Source of the DNA: an uncultured Lachnospiraceae bacterium
GTDB lineage: Bacteria; Bacillota; Clostridia; Lachnospirales; Lachnospiraceae
DNA: 64,000 nucleotides
Assembly: GCA_937920345.1 (NCBI GenBank)
Contig: CALGVA010000003.1
Coordinates: forward strand, 14,199 to 78,198
Direction: 5' to 3'
Positions within the stretch are counted from its first letter, which is position 1. Each line of letters begins with the position of its first letter. Shown piece after piece: positions 15,645-24,935 of the stretch. Both the position numbers and the translations under genes were made by a program. The notes under the pieces are model-generated. The model did no database searches and had not been told where the DNA came from. It saw only the letters and a list, made by a program, of their open reading frames with translations.

Positions 15645-16748
15645 CTAATCCCTTAGCTGTTGCTCAATTTCCGCAATAGTTGGTAAGGAACTCTTAAAAT
15701 CTGCCGGATATACTTTCGACAACTCAAACTCAGATATTCCAATCGGTTCACCGGCAGATTCCACTGCATACTGCGCTAAAACTTCATCCTTCTCCTTGCA
15801 AATAATTAACCCGATTGTAGGATTCTCCTGCTCTGTCTTTAGAATATGATTTACAGCAACTACATAAGTACCAACCTGTCCTATATCTGTTGGTTTAAAT
15901 TTCTCAGTCTTAATCTCAATTACAACATAACAATGCAAACGTATATTATAAAACAACAAATCTACAAACTGCTCTGTCTTACCTACCTCCAATCTATATT
16001 CGCGTCCAACGAAGGCAAAACCGTTACCCAACTCCAATAAAAATTTCACAATATTATCCGTTAAAGCATCTTTCAATTCTTTCTCGTTATAACCTTCTGT
16101 CATTGTAAGAAAATCAAAATTATAGGGATCTTTTGTCAATTCATTAGCCAAATCCCCCTGTGCCACAGGAAGCTGTTTATTAAAATTCGTAATTGCTTTT
16201 CCCTGTCGTTCAAACAAATCTGTATCAAGCCAGTTCAGCAAAACTGCCCTTGACCAATTGTTTTCAATGGTCTTTCTTACATAAAAGAGTGCTTTTTCCG
16301 GATTCCCCTTGCATTTGTCAATAATATATCTGTGATGTCCCCAGGGAATAGAACATAATTCATCCACAACCTGTGGACTGATTTCATCATTGTCCAATTT
16401 TGCCACAACTTGTGGCAAAATTTCATCGTCATCCATTTGTGCCACAGCTTGTGGCAAAATTTTACTATACATTTGATAAAATTGAGTCATATATCTGAGA
16501 TTTCTTGGCGAAAAGCTTTTTTGATCCGGCATTGCGGAAATCAAGTCCTTACTCAGGCTGTCGTAAAACTTACTTCCCCATCTGCTCTCTGCATGCATGT
16601 CAACCATATCTTTTCCCAAAAGCCAATAGAAACGCAGCATTTCCTGATTCACTTTCGTTGCTGCTTTTACCTGCATACTCTTGAATCTTGCTCCTACACT
16701 TTGTATCCACTCTGCATATTCTTCATCTATTTTAATCAACTGACTCAT
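15645..16748 (-). CDS. DUF1016 (YhcG-type) PD-(D/E)XK nuclease-like protein
   Basis: 367 aa. The N-terminal winged-helix half (DUF1016_N) shows QEMLRFYWLLGKDMVDMH and SFSPRNLRYMTQFYQMY. The C-terminal half is a PD-(D/E)XK fold with EYRLEVGKTEQFVDLLFYNIRLHCYVVIEIKTEKF, where Asp of VDLLFY and E-x-K of IEIKTE are the expected catalytic set. Such proteins often accompany type I restriction-modification genes, but none is present here. Between the halves lies a 13-residue tandem repeat (LPQ.V..(M/L)D.DEI) not typical of the family. Transcribed alone; a 16-bp-arm palindrome lies 54 bp upstream of the start. Confidence 0.85.
   Translation of the reverse strand: MSQLIKIDEEYAEWIQSVGARFKSMQVKAATKVNQEMLRFYWLLGKDMVDMHAESRWGSKFYDSLSKDLISAMPDQKSFSPRNLRYMTQFYQMYSKILPQAVAQMDDDEILPQVVAKLDNDEISPQVVDELCSIPWGHHRYIIDKCKGNPEKALFYVRKTIENNWSRAVLLNWLDTDLFERQGKAITNFNKQLPVAQGDLANELTKDPYNFDFLTMTEGYNEKELKDALTDNIVKFLLELGNGFAFVGREYRLEVGKTEQFVDLLFYNIRLHCYVVIEIKTEKFKPTDIGQVGTYVVAVNHILKTEQENPTIGLIICKEKDEVLAQYAVESAGEPIGISEFELSKVYPADFKSSLPTIAEIEQQLRD
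16364..16463. repeat. 39-bp tandem repeat inside the DUF1016 gene
   Basis: Units start at 16364, 16403 and 16442 and each begins with CCACA-(A/G)C-(C/T)-TGTGG, itself a palindrome. The unit encodes 13 residues (LPQAVAQMDDDEI / LPQVVAKLDNDEI / SPQVVDEL), so length changes keep the frame. Confidence 0.85.
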
Positions 16749-17296
16749 TTTATATTACTCCGCCTAAAAATATAATTATTTAAACTGTAATAACTTAATC
16801 CATATAAGGATCGAATCATACAATATAAGATTCAATCCTTATATCAATTAGCATTAAGGCTCACCTATAGTTTCTAATTTTTTTATCTACCTAAAATACT
16901 CCAAACCAAAAGAATTCTACAATTATAATAGTATATCATATTGAGACTCAAAAGTAAATTGTGAGATTCCTTATACAATTCTAAAAAGCAAATCCTTTCA
17001 TATTCTGCTCAAACATCTCAAATTTCGCAGCTCCGACTTTTCCGCGATATTGAAAATACTATCCAGATTTGGAGACTCCATTTCTACCACCGCTCACTTT
17101 TTTGTGGATTTAATTTTCTTTCCCCTCTTCTTCTCCTCGAGCCACACGGGAAAATCCGCATAATCACTATCTTTTAGATATATGCTTTACGCATATACTT
17201 TTAATTATTATAATATTTACATACAAAAAATATATACTAACCAGTTATATCTTTTTTGTATAACTATCCTTATAATGGTCTCAAAGGAGATAACTT
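16749..17296. other. 548-bp AT-rich spacer with decayed coding fragments
   Basis: No intact gene. On the minus strand there are short protein-like frames: SIYLKDSDYADFPVWLEEKK followed by RGKKIKSTKK and a stop (about 17099-17185), and MESPNLDSIFNIAEKSELRN (about 17000-17077). They look like C-terminal remains of lost genes; I cannot name the families. The sequence between about 17180 and 17296 is the promoter side of the HTH gene, with TATAAT near 17270. Confidence 0.4.
16802..16844. promoter_or_regulatory. Long palindrome upstream of the DUF1016 gene
   Basis: Arms ATATAAGGATCGAATC (16802-16817) and GATTCAATCCTTATAT (16829-16844) with one mismatch and an 11-nt loop, 54 bp before the DUF1016 start. 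It may be an operator or a hairpin; there is no T-run. Confidence 0.5.
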
Positions 17297-18565
17297 ATGT
17301 TTAAAACAGATAACACAAAGATTGGTAAACACCTGGCTGATTTGATTAAAAATAGTGAATACCAAAGTGACCGCCAGTTTGGAATCGCATATCTCGAGTT
17401 ACGTTACAACGAAGTAAATCCCGCCCCCGACGATATCCAGAATATGCAGAATCGCATCTGCCAGATTAAAAAAGGAAATAAAGGCATTCAGATAGAAGAT
17501 CTTCCTATTTTTTCTGAGCTCCTGGGTGTATCCATTGAAGAAATCCTCAGTGCAGGTACCGCACTTGCACCTGTGATAAACAGAAAGACAAATTATTCGA
17601 TTGCTTTCTCAAAAGACTCTTCCGAATGGGAATCATACATTAACAGAGACGATAAGCTTATACTGAATCCTGATGAATATGACAAAACAGCCATTGATTA
17701 TGCCCTTGAAGCAGGGAACTACCCTTTCCTTAAGTATCTTATGAATAAAGGTTATATATGGTTTGTCGGGGATGATCAAAAAGAATACTATTCAGGCTTT
17801 GGTGCAGGAACCTCGATCAAGAGAAGAGAAATAGGCTTTCATGATCCCTTGGAATATCGAATGAAAATGCAGGATGATCTCCGCTTTAAAATGATTGCTC
17901 TTGCTATCAGAGAGAAAGACTTTGGGATGCTGGATAAGCTGCACGCCAGAGAGCTTCCACTCCTTTACACTATAACTCCTATACTACATAGAACTCTAGG
18001 AGATATGCCGCTTCCCTTTTCTCCTAATGTTAAGCAAATGATTGAAAGCATAGCTGCCAGTGAGAATACCGCGATATCCTATTTCTTTGATGCGTTTGAA
18101 ACAGAAACTGAACGCAACGCGTTACGAAACACCTTTGTATTTCCTTATGCCGGACTTGTTCTTGATGCTTTAATAACCGGAAAAAGAAGTGCAGAAAGCA
18201 AACGATTTCTGCAGAAGGCTATTGAACATAATATGAGGGTTCAGAAGAATCTTCAGAAACTTATAGACAAAAGCAAGGCAGGCTGTAAGGAACTAAACAG
18301 CGGCGTTCCGCATACAAAAAATTACGATAATGCATATTGCAGCCGCGAAGCATGGCGTGAATACTATTTCTACCCTGATACAGGCTTTGTAGCTTACTAC
18401 ATGCCTTCCTTTCTCAAGAATGCTACTGGATTTATTACAAACGTCATAAATGTAACTGCTTCATCCAATGACACTGAAATACAGTTTCTTATTGATGAAC
18501 TAAGAAAAACCTACAACAACTTTATCAGGCATTTCGAAAAAAAGGTCCGGTTGGGAGAACGATGA
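17297..18565 (+). CDS. HTH-domain protein with ankyrin-like middle, function unknown
   Basis: 422 aa, soluble. Residues 1-95 resemble an XRE-type helix-turn-helix (SDRQFGIAYLELRYNE..., RICQIKKGNKGIQIEDLPIFSELLGVSIEEILSAG), with the typical end 'SELLGVSIEEIL'. Residues about 125-160 (DKTAIDYALEAGNYPFLKYL, MNKGYIW) look like an ankyrin repeat, and helical repeats may continue to about 300. The C-terminal third is not recognised. AAAGGAG precedes the ATG. Codon use is A/T-rich compared with the rsgA-prkC block, consistent with acquired DNA. It could be a regulator or the sensor part of an unknown stress or defence module; I do not assign a function. Confidence 0.75.
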   Translation: MFKTDNTKIGKHLADLIKNSEYQSDRQFGIAYLELRYNEVNPAPDDIQNMQNRICQIKKGNKGIQIEDLPIFSELLGVSIEEILSAGTALAPVINRKTNYSIAFSKDSSEWESYINRDDKLILNPDEYDKTAIDYALEAGNYPFLKYLMNKGYIWFVGDDQKEYYSGFGAGTSIKRREIGFHDPLEYRMKMQDDLRFKMIALAIREKDFGMLDKLHARELPLLYTITPILHRTLGDMPLPFSPNVKQMIESIAASENTAISYFFDAFETETERNALRNTFVFPYAGLVLDALITGKRSAESKRFLQKAIEHNMRVQKNLQKLIDKSKAGCKELNSGVPHTKNYDNAYCSREAWREYYFYPDTGFVAYYMPSFLKNATGFITNVINVTASSNDTEIQFLIDELRKTYNNFIRHFEKKVRLGER

Positions 18566-18582
18566 TAATGCCTGCTAAAGCA

Positions 18583-18606
18583 ACGAGCCAGGAACTCCTG
18601 GCTCGT
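18583..18606. terminator. Convergent hairpin between the HTH gene and rsgA
   Basis: Perfect 10-bp stem ACGAGCCAGG-aact-CCTGGCTCGT followed by TT on the plus strand. It lies between two converging genes and could stop transcription from both sides, but the T-runs are short. Confidence 0.6.
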
Positions 18607-18644
18607 TTCCGCAGCAAAATACTGCTTCCCATAAAACCTTATAT

Positions 18645-19523
18645 CTAATATCTCCTCTTGTCTTTCAACTCCTGATACAGTATCTTATAATTCTCGTACC
18701 GCACTGTGCTGATCTTTCCCTCCGTTACGGCTGTCTTGACGCCGCAGGAAGGTTCGCTGATATGTGCGCATCCGCTGAACTTGCAATACGGTTCATACTG
18801 CACGAACTCCGGATAATACTGTCCCAGTTCTTCCTTCGTGATCTCAGATATATCAAGAGATGTAAATCCGGGCGTATCCACGATATAAGTCTCCTCGCCC
18901 AGAGCTATGATCTCCGAATGTCTTGTCGTATGTTTTCCTCTTGCGATCTTCGCGCTGATCTCGCCCGTCTCCATGTTGGCCCTGGGCGCCAGCTGATTGA
19001 TCAGGGAGGATTTCCCCACCCCGCTCGGTCCCGCCACCGTAGTTGTCTTACCGTTTAGCAGTTCCCTGACCCGGTCCACGCCTTCATTCTCCAGCGCACT
19101 GATAAACAGCACATGGTATCCGCAGGCTTCATAAGCCTGTAAAAGCGCTTCCTTCTCCTGCTCCGACGCGATATCCTGCTTATTAAAACAGATGATCGTC
19201 GGCAGATTCTGCCGTTCCATACGAATAAGAAATCTGTCCAGCAGATTAAAATTGGGATCAGGCTTCACAATGGCAAAAATGATCAGTGCCTGATCCACAT
19301 TGGCGACTGCCGGGCGGATCAGTGCGCTTCGTCTGGGGAGTATCCCGCTGATATTGCCAAGCCGCTCACCCTCGTCCAGCACATCCATCATGACGTCGTC
19401 ACCTACTAACGGCTTCACATGATCTTTTCTGAATATACCTTTTGCCTTACATTCATAGGTTCCGCGCCCTTCCACATGGACGTAATAGAATCCTGCGATT
19501 CCTTTGATGATTTTCCCCTGCAT
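18645..19523 (-). CDS. rsgA: Ribosome small subunit-dependent GTPase RsgA
   Basis: Circularly permuted GTPase that checks late 30S subunit maturation. 292 aa: OB-fold (1-75), then the permuted G motifs: G4 CFNKQD (near 116), G5 ISALENEG, G1 GPSGVGKSSL (near 163), G3 VDTPGFTS (near 213), and the C-terminal zinc-binding segment C.FSGCAHISEPSCGVKTAV with the expected Cys/His ligands. AGGAACAGG upstream of the ATG. It directly follows prkC by 10 bp, the common Firmicute arrangement. Confidence 0.97.
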   Translation of the reverse strand: MQGKIIKGIAGFYYVHVEGRGTYECKAKGIFRKDHVKPLVGDDVMMDVLDEGERLGNISGILPRRSALIRPAVANVDQALIIFAIVKPDPNFNLLDRFLIRMERQNLPTIICFNKQDIASEQEKEALLQAYEACGYHVLFISALENEGVDRVRELLNGKTTTVAGPSGVGKSSLINQLAPRANMETGEISAKIARGKHTTRHSEIIALGEETYIVDTPGFTSLDISEITKEELGQYYPEFVQYEPYCKFSGCAHISEPSCGVKTAVTEGKISTVRYENYKILYQELKDKRRY

Positions 19524-19533
19524 GAACCTGTTC

Positions 19534-21660
19534 CTATTCCTCTGTAAACTGAATCTCTCTCTTTACCGTCCTCTCTTCGGAGACAGGGTCCGCCGTGATC
19601 GTCTCTCCCGTCTCAGGATCAGTCGTGGTCGTCGCCTCTTTCTCCACTACAAAATGAAAAGTGACCACGCCGCCCGGTGATTTGATTCCCGTGTAATTGA
19701 CCGCTACCGGGAAAGAAGATGTCTGCGTGCTCAGGAGCTGTACGCCGTCCGCCGTGGTAACCGTAACGGTAACAGACATGCCGCTCCGGTAATCCGGGTC
19801 CTCCGTCGGTGCGGTAATGCCCTCGGAATACCGGTACGTCACATCGGACGGTCCCGTGCTGATCTTAATGTCAATTGCTGTTCCCTGGTCCACATAAGAT
19901 CCGACCGAATAACTCTGATAACATACTTTATCTGTCAGAGAAACGTCCTCATTACTGGTCTGTGTGATCGTTCCCACTTCCAGACCGCTCTCTTTCAGGC
20001 TGACCGTTGCATCCATTTCCGTCAGCCCGATCACATCGGGCACCCTGACTTTATTCTCCTCCGCGCCCTGGCTTACGCGGATCGTGATGGAAGAACCTTC
20101 CGGCGCTTTCGTGTCCGCTTCGGGCGACTGAGAGATCACATAACCGCTCTCCACAGCGGCGTCATAGCTTTCCGTCACATTGACAACAAATCCTTCTTTC
20201 TCAAGAACCGATGTCGCCTCCGCCTTGGATTTGCCCGTTACGGACGGTACCTCGACCCCGTCGCTTCCCTGTGCGACAGTCATCACTATGACTGTATTTT
20301 TATTTACCATATTACCCGGTGCCACACTTGTAAGACCATCCTGTGAGGCAGCCCGAAGGACGGTTCCCACGTCGTAGGCATTGTTCTCCTCATACTTGAT
20401 CTCAGGCGTCAGTCCAAGCTCCAATAGTCCCCGTTTGGCATCCTCTACATTCATGCCGACGACTTTGATCATTTCCACCTGCTCTATCTCTTCCTGCGCT
20501 TCCTTGTCATCCCCGGAAGTGCCGATTTGAAATACGCCCACGGATTTTCCGACAAGGAAGATCGCAATACAGCCGATCAGAATCGCCGCTACCACCGCAA
20601 GGATCGTGGTGATTTTCTCCATCTTGGGATCATAATCCTCATCGTCCCAGTCCTCGTCGTCATCCTCCTCTTCTTCCTCGTCCTCCTCATAGAAGCGCTC
20701 GCTGTCCTTCTTCAGCCGCATCGCCTCGTCCATGGAATCTCTTCTGTCAGACTGTCTTTTAATCTGTGCCATATCCCTGTCCGTTATCATCCTGGTGGAC
20801 GCTTCCTCATCAGGATCGATCACCTTAACGAAATCCTCATCGGGATTGATCAGCGACTGCTTCAAGTCTGTGATCAGCTCCGCCATGGACTGATATCTTC
20901 TGTCCGGGCTCTTCTGACAGCACTTACACACGATCTGCTCCACGCTGATCGGGATCTCCGGCACATACTCTCTAGGAGACGGCATTTCTTCCTGTATATG
21001 CTTGATCGCGATCGCAACCGTAGTCTCTCCATTGAAAGGAACCCTGCCCGTGAGCATCTCGAACATAGTGATTCCTAAAGAATAAATATCGCTCTTTTCA
21101 TCGCTGTAACCGCCTCTTGCCTGTTCCGGCGAAGTATAATGCACAGAACCCATGACGTTTGACGTGATCGTATTGCTGGTCGCCGCCTTGGCAATACCGA
21201 AATCCGTCACTTTTACCTTGCCCTCTTTAGATATAATGATATTCTGCGGCTTAATATCGCGGTGAATGATATGATTATTATGCGCCGCCTCGATCCCCAT
21301 GGACACCTGGATCGCAATACTGATTGCCTCTTTGACGGACAGTCTCGCCTTCTTCTCGATATATTTCTTCAGCGTTATACCATCCACCAGTTCCATAACG
21401 ATATAGTGGATGCCGCCTTCTTCCCCGACATCATAGACATTGACGATATTCGGATGCATGAGTCCTGCTGCCGCCTGTGCCTCGATCCTGAACTTGGATA
21501 CAAAATTAGCGTTCTCCCCGAATTCCTGCTTCAGCACCTTGACCGCAACGAACCGGTTGAGCTTATGATCTTTTGCTTTATATACATCTGACATACCGCC
21601 TGTGCCGATCTTTTCCAGAATCTCATAGCGGTCGCCTATCATCATTCCTATCTTAATCAT
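19534..21660 (-). CDS. prkC: Serine/threonine protein kinase with PASTA domains (PrkC/Stk)
   Basis: Membrane kinase of 708 aa that senses muropeptides and controls growth, wall synthesis and dormancy. Kinase domain 10-275: glycine loop GTGGMSDVYKA, VAVKVL (Lys), catalytic HRDIKPQNI and DFGIAKA. A highly acidic juxtamembrane stretch (EEDEEEEEDDDEDWDDEDYD) precedes one transmembrane helix (about 350-373). Outside are three PASTA repeats (about 395-600) and a C-terminal beta-rich, Thr-rich domain. The ATG overlaps the prpC stop by 8 bp. Substrates are not encoded nearby except perhaps the ribosomal GTPase RsgA, a known PrkC target in other species. Confidence 0.97.
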   Translation of the reverse strand: MIKIGMMIGDRYEILEKIGTGGMSDVYKAKDHKLNRFVAVKVLKQEFGENANFVSKFRIEAQAAAGLMHPNIVNVYDVGEEGGIHYIVMELVDGITLKKYIEKKARLSVKEAISIAIQVSMGIEAAHNNHIIHRDIKPQNIIISKEGKVKVTDFGIAKAATSNTITSNVMGSVHYTSPEQARGGYSDEKSDIYSLGITMFEMLTGRVPFNGETTVAIAIKHIQEEMPSPREYVPEIPISVEQIVCKCCQKSPDRRYQSMAELITDLKQSLINPDEDFVKVIDPDEEASTRMITDRDMAQIKRQSDRRDSMDEAMRLKKDSERFYEEDEEEEEDDDEDWDDEDYDPKMEKITTILAVVAAILIGCIAIFLVGKSVGVFQIGTSGDDKEAQEEIEQVEMIKVVGMNVEDAKRGLLELGLTPEIKYEENNAYDVGTVLRAASQDGLTSVAPGNMVNKNTVIVMTVAQGSDGVEVPSVTGKSKAEATSVLEKEGFVVNVTESYDAAVESGYVISQSPEADTKAPEGSSITIRVSQGAEENKVRVPDVIGLTEMDATVSLKESGLEVGTITQTSNEDVSLTDKVCYQSYSVGSYVDQGTAIDIKISTGPSDVTYRYSEGITAPTEDPDYRSGMSVTVTVTTADGVQLLSTQTSSFPVAVNYTGIKSPGGVVTFHFVVEKEATTTTDPETGETITADPVSEERTVKREIQFTEE

Positions 21661-22399
21661 GTTTCACCTCGTCTGCTAACGGTTCGATAACGATCACGGA
21701 AATATTATCTTTACCGCCGTTGTGGTTGGCCGTTCTCACCAATTCTTCCGCTCTGTCCTTAAGACTTCCGTCCCTTGTCAGAATCTGATGTATTGTCTCG
21801 TCATCCACCATATTTGTCAACCCGTCAGAACAAAGTAAAATCATATCCCCCTGCCGCAGTTCCAGGTTAAAAAAATCCGCCTCTATATAGTCTCTGGCAC
21901 CGATTGCCCTTGTGATGATATTTTTATCCGGATGGTTTCTTGCGGATGCTCTGTCTATACCGCCCATACGCACCATTTCTTCCACCAGTGAATGATCCTG
22001 CGTGATCTGCTCTATCCTGTCGCCTACCACATACAGTCTGCTGTCTCCCACATTGGCGACTTCCAGATATCTTCCCATGCAGGTCGCCACCACCATCGTG
22101 GTCCCCATGCCATTATATGCCGCCTCTTCTCTCGCACGTTCCCGTATGCGCGCATTGGCTTTCTCGATGGCTCTGCCCAGAATCTTTACCGGATTCTTTT
22201 CAAAAGAAGCGCCGATCTCCTCCACAACGGTTTCCACCGCATAGCGGGAAGCATAATCTCCCGCGTTATGTCCGCCCATGCCGTCCGCAACAATAAACAC
22301 GTTCGGCAGATTCCCGATGGGAGTCTCTGACAGATAGATAAAATCCTGATTCAATTGTCTTTTCTGTCCGATATCCGTTATCGCATAGGACCTAAGCAC
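21653..22399 (-). CDS. prpC: PP2C-type protein phosphatase (PrpC/Stp)
   Basis: Mn-dependent Ser/Thr phosphatase, 248 aa, that reverses PrkC phosphorylation. Metal motifs: TDIGQKRQLNQD at the N-terminus, VADGMGGHNAGD (near 38), VANVGDSRLY, LVEEMVR, LLCSDGLTNMVDD and GGKDNISVIVI at the C-terminus. GTG start at 22399 with GGAGGAAG upstream. It overlaps the kinase gene, so phosphatase and kinase are made together. Confidence 0.97.
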   Translation of the reverse strand: MLRSYAITDIGQKRQLNQDFIYLSETPIGNLPNVFIVADGMGGHNAGDYASRYAVETVVEEIGASFEKNPVKILGRAIEKANARIRERAREEAAYNGMGTTMVVATCMGRYLEVANVGDSRLYVVGDRIEQITQDHSLVEEMVRMGGIDRASARNHPDKNIITRAIGARDYIEADFFNLELRQGDMILLCSDGLTNMVDDETIHQILTRDGSLKDRAEELVRTANHNGGKDNISVIVIEPLADEVKHD

Positions 22400-22424
22400 T
22401 GTATCTTCCTCCGATTACCCTGAT

Positions 22425-23483
22425 TCATTCTTCCGGTTCCGACTCCATATATCTGCGCCGCAGCTGACCGCAGGCGCCGTCGATATCCCGTCCCATTTCC
22501 CTTCTAATAGTAACATTAATTCCATTTTTTTCAAGTTTATTTTTGAACGCATTCACCGCACACCGCTCAGACTGCCTGTAATCACGCTCTTTGATCGGGT
22601 TGACGGGAATCAGATTGACATGTATGCCGCGTCTGCCGATCAGCCCTGTGAGCTGTCTCGCATCTTCTTCCGTATCGTTGACGCCCCTTACCAGACTGTA
22701 CTCAAAAGTAATTCTTCTGCCGGTCTGTGCGAAATAGTAATCGCAGGCTTCCATCAGTTCCCGCAGAGAGTACCGGTCGGCAATAGGCATAAGCTGTCTT
22801 CGTTTTTCATCCGTCGCCGCGTGCAGAGACAAAGCCAGCGTAATCTGCAGCCGCCTGTCGGCAAGCTGCCGCATCTGCGGCACAAGCCCGCAGGTGGACA
22901 CCGTAACATTCCTCTGGCTGATGTGCAGTCCGTTTTCATCCGTCAGAAGCATAATGAACCCCAGCAGATTATCATAATTATCCATCGGCTCCCCGCTTCC
23001 CATGACCACCACATTAGAAACCCGCTCACCGGTATGTCTGGTGATCGCATAGATCTGATCAAGCATCTCCGACGGCAGTAGATTGCGCTCCAGCCCGTCC
23101 AGTGTAGAGGCACAGAAACGACAGCCCATACGGCAGCCCACCTGTGAGGATATACATACGGAATTGCCATGCTGATAGCGCATAAAGACACTTTCCACCG
23201 TGTTGCCGTCCGCCAGTGCAAAAAGGTATTTACGCGTGCCGTCCGCGCTGGATTCCTGCACGCGGCGAATCTCTAACGCCGTATAATCATAACGCCCCCT
23301 GCACTTGTCTGCCAGAGCCCTGGGTATGTTCGTCATCTCCTCATATCCCGCCGCCTGCTTCTTATGCATCCACTCATACATCTGCTTCGCCCGGAAAGAT
23401 TTCTCACCCAGGGATACCATCTCCTCCTGAAGCCGCTCTAACGTGAATGATTTAATATCTCTATTGTACCCTGTTTCCATCAT
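22425..23483 (-). CDS. rlmN: Dual-specificity RNA methyltransferase RlmN
   Basis: Radical SAM enzyme that methylates C2 of A2503 in 23S rRNA and A37 of some tRNAs. 352 aa. The iron-sulfur motif GCRMGCRFCAST (CxxxCxxC) is near residue 115-122; VVMGSGEPMDNYDN follows, then the DENGLHISQRNVTVSTCG block, the SLHAATDEKR motif, NDTEEDAR and the C-terminal RREMGRDIDGACGQL with the conserved second catalytic Cys. It sits between rsmB (2 bp away) and prpC. Confidence 0.97.
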   Translation of the reverse strand: MMETGYNRDIKSFTLERLQEEMVSLGEKSFRAKQMYEWMHKKQAAGYEEMTNIPRALADKCRGRYDYTALEIRRVQESSADGTRKYLFALADGNTVESVFMRYQHGNSVCISSQVGCRMGCRFCASTLDGLERNLLPSEMLDQIYAITRHTGERVSNVVVMGSGEPMDNYDNLLGFIMLLTDENGLHISQRNVTVSTCGLVPQMRQLADRRLQITLALSLHAATDEKRRQLMPIADRYSLRELMEACDYYFAQTGRRITFEYSLVRGVNDTEEDARQLTGLIGRRGIHVNLIPVNPIKERDYRQSERCAVNAFKNKLEKNGINVTIRREMGRDIDGACGQLRRRYMESEPEE

Positions 23484-23485
23484 AT

Positions 23486-24853
23486 CTATCTCTGTTTCAT
23501 ATCTCTTCTTCGCAGCTTCGCCAGGAAGAACCCGTCCGTACTGTGCACACCGGGCAAAAGCTGCATATATCCTCTTTCAGCCTCGCTGCGCAATTCTTCC
23601 GGCATAACCTGGGCCATGCTCACCGTCTCCATGTCATGCGTTTCGCAGATCCACGCCGTCATTTCCTCATTCTCCGCCGGATTCATGGTGCAGGTGCTGT
23701 ACATCATGATGCCGTCCGGTTTCAGGTACTGCACCACATTGCCGATAATTTCCCTCTGCAAAGCGGTAATCTGTTCCATAGATTCCCTTGTCATTCGGTA
23801 CTTGATGTCCTGTTTCCTGCCGATCACACCCAGCCCGGAACAGGGCACATCCGCCAGCAGCACGTCCGCCTGCCCGACTAAAGACGCATCGGTTATGCGG
23901 GCATCCCGCACCCTGACAGACACATTCTCCATGCCGAGCCGTTCCCTGTTCTCCTCAATCTTACCGGTCTTATATTCTGTCACATCACAGGCAATCACCT
24001 GTCCGGTTCCCATGAGCTTCGCTGCCGCATGCAGCGCTTTGCCACCGGGCGCCGCACAGACGTCTATGACGGTATTCCCCGGTCTGATTCCCGCTGCCTC
24101 TACCACCAGCATGGAACTGACGTCCTGCACCGCAAAGGCGCCCTCCCGATACCCCGCAAGGCTGCGGACCCCGTCCGTCTTCTGCACCGCCACGGCATAG
24201 GACAGATACGGATGCTGCCGCACATCGACTCCCGCCTGCCGCCAGGCTGCCATCAGCAGTTCCTGCTCCCGCGGTGTCAATGTCTCCTGCAGTCTCAAAC
24301 TCACCGCCCCCCGCTGTTGAAAGGCTTCCAGTATCTTCTCACACTGCCGGTCACCGTAGACATGTCTGAAATGCCCCACCAGCCACAACGGCATAGAATA
24401 GCAAACCGACAGATACGCCTCATATGCCGTATGCCGATCCGGATATCTGATCTGCGCTTTCCCCCTTGCAACCGCGCGCAGCACGCCGTTGACGTACCCC
24501 TGCAATGAGTGAAAGCCCCGCTTCTTCGCCAGCTTTACCGCCTCGTTGCATACCGCTGCGTCAGGAATATGTTCCATAAAAAGAAGCTGATACACACTAA
24601 ACCGCATCAGTTCTCTGATCAGCGGCTTCATCTTCTTCACCGGCACCTTGGAGAACTGGTCAAGCACATAATCAATCTGTATCCTGCGCTCGATCGTCCC
24701 CTCACTCACCCGCTTGATGAAAGCCTTCTCCCTACCGTCCAGATAATCATATTTCTCCAGAACCGCCGCGATCAGAATATTGCTGTATTCCGTTTCCTTA
24801 GCCAGTTCCAGCAAAATATCCAGAACCACTTCCCGTCCGTTAATCTCCGCCAT
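23486..24853 (-). CDS. rsmB: 16S rRNA (cytosine(967)-C(5))-methyltransferase RsmB
   Basis: SAM-dependent m5C methyltransferase, 455 aa. The N-terminal NusB-like RNA-binding domain (1-140) shows EKAFIKRVSEGTIERRIQID and CNEAVKLAKKRGF. The catalytic domain has DVCAAPGGKALHAA (SAM loop), ADVLLADVPCSGLGVI (PC catalytic region) and YSTCTMNPAENEEM (nucleophile Cys in TC). It lies between yugP and rlmN in the conserved series. Confidence 0.96.
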   Translation of the reverse strand: MAEINGREVVLDILLELAKETEYSNILIAAVLEKYDYLDGREKAFIKRVSEGTIERRIQIDYVLDQFSKVPVKKMKPLIRELMRFSVYQLLFMEHIPDAAVCNEAVKLAKKRGFHSLQGYVNGVLRAVARGKAQIRYPDRHTAYEAYLSVCYSMPLWLVGHFRHVYGDRQCEKILEAFQQRGAVSLRLQETLTPREQELLMAAWRQAGVDVRQHPYLSYAVAVQKTDGVRSLAGYREGAFAVQDVSSMLVVEAAGIRPGNTVIDVCAAPGGKALHAAAKLMGTGQVIACDVTEYKTGKIEENRERLGMENVSVRVRDARITDASLVGQADVLLADVPCSGLGVIGRKQDIKYRMTRESMEQITALQREIIGNVVQYLKPDGIMMYSTCTMNPAENEEMTAWICETHDMETVSMAQVMPEELRSEAERGYMQLLPGVHSTDGFFLAKLRRRDMKQR

Positions 24854-24935
24854 ATCACGGTTCCTCTCTGTCCCTAAACTGTTCTCAAACTATGGGAAGA
24901 ATGCTGCCTTAGAGTTGGTTAATGTTTTTTTCACG

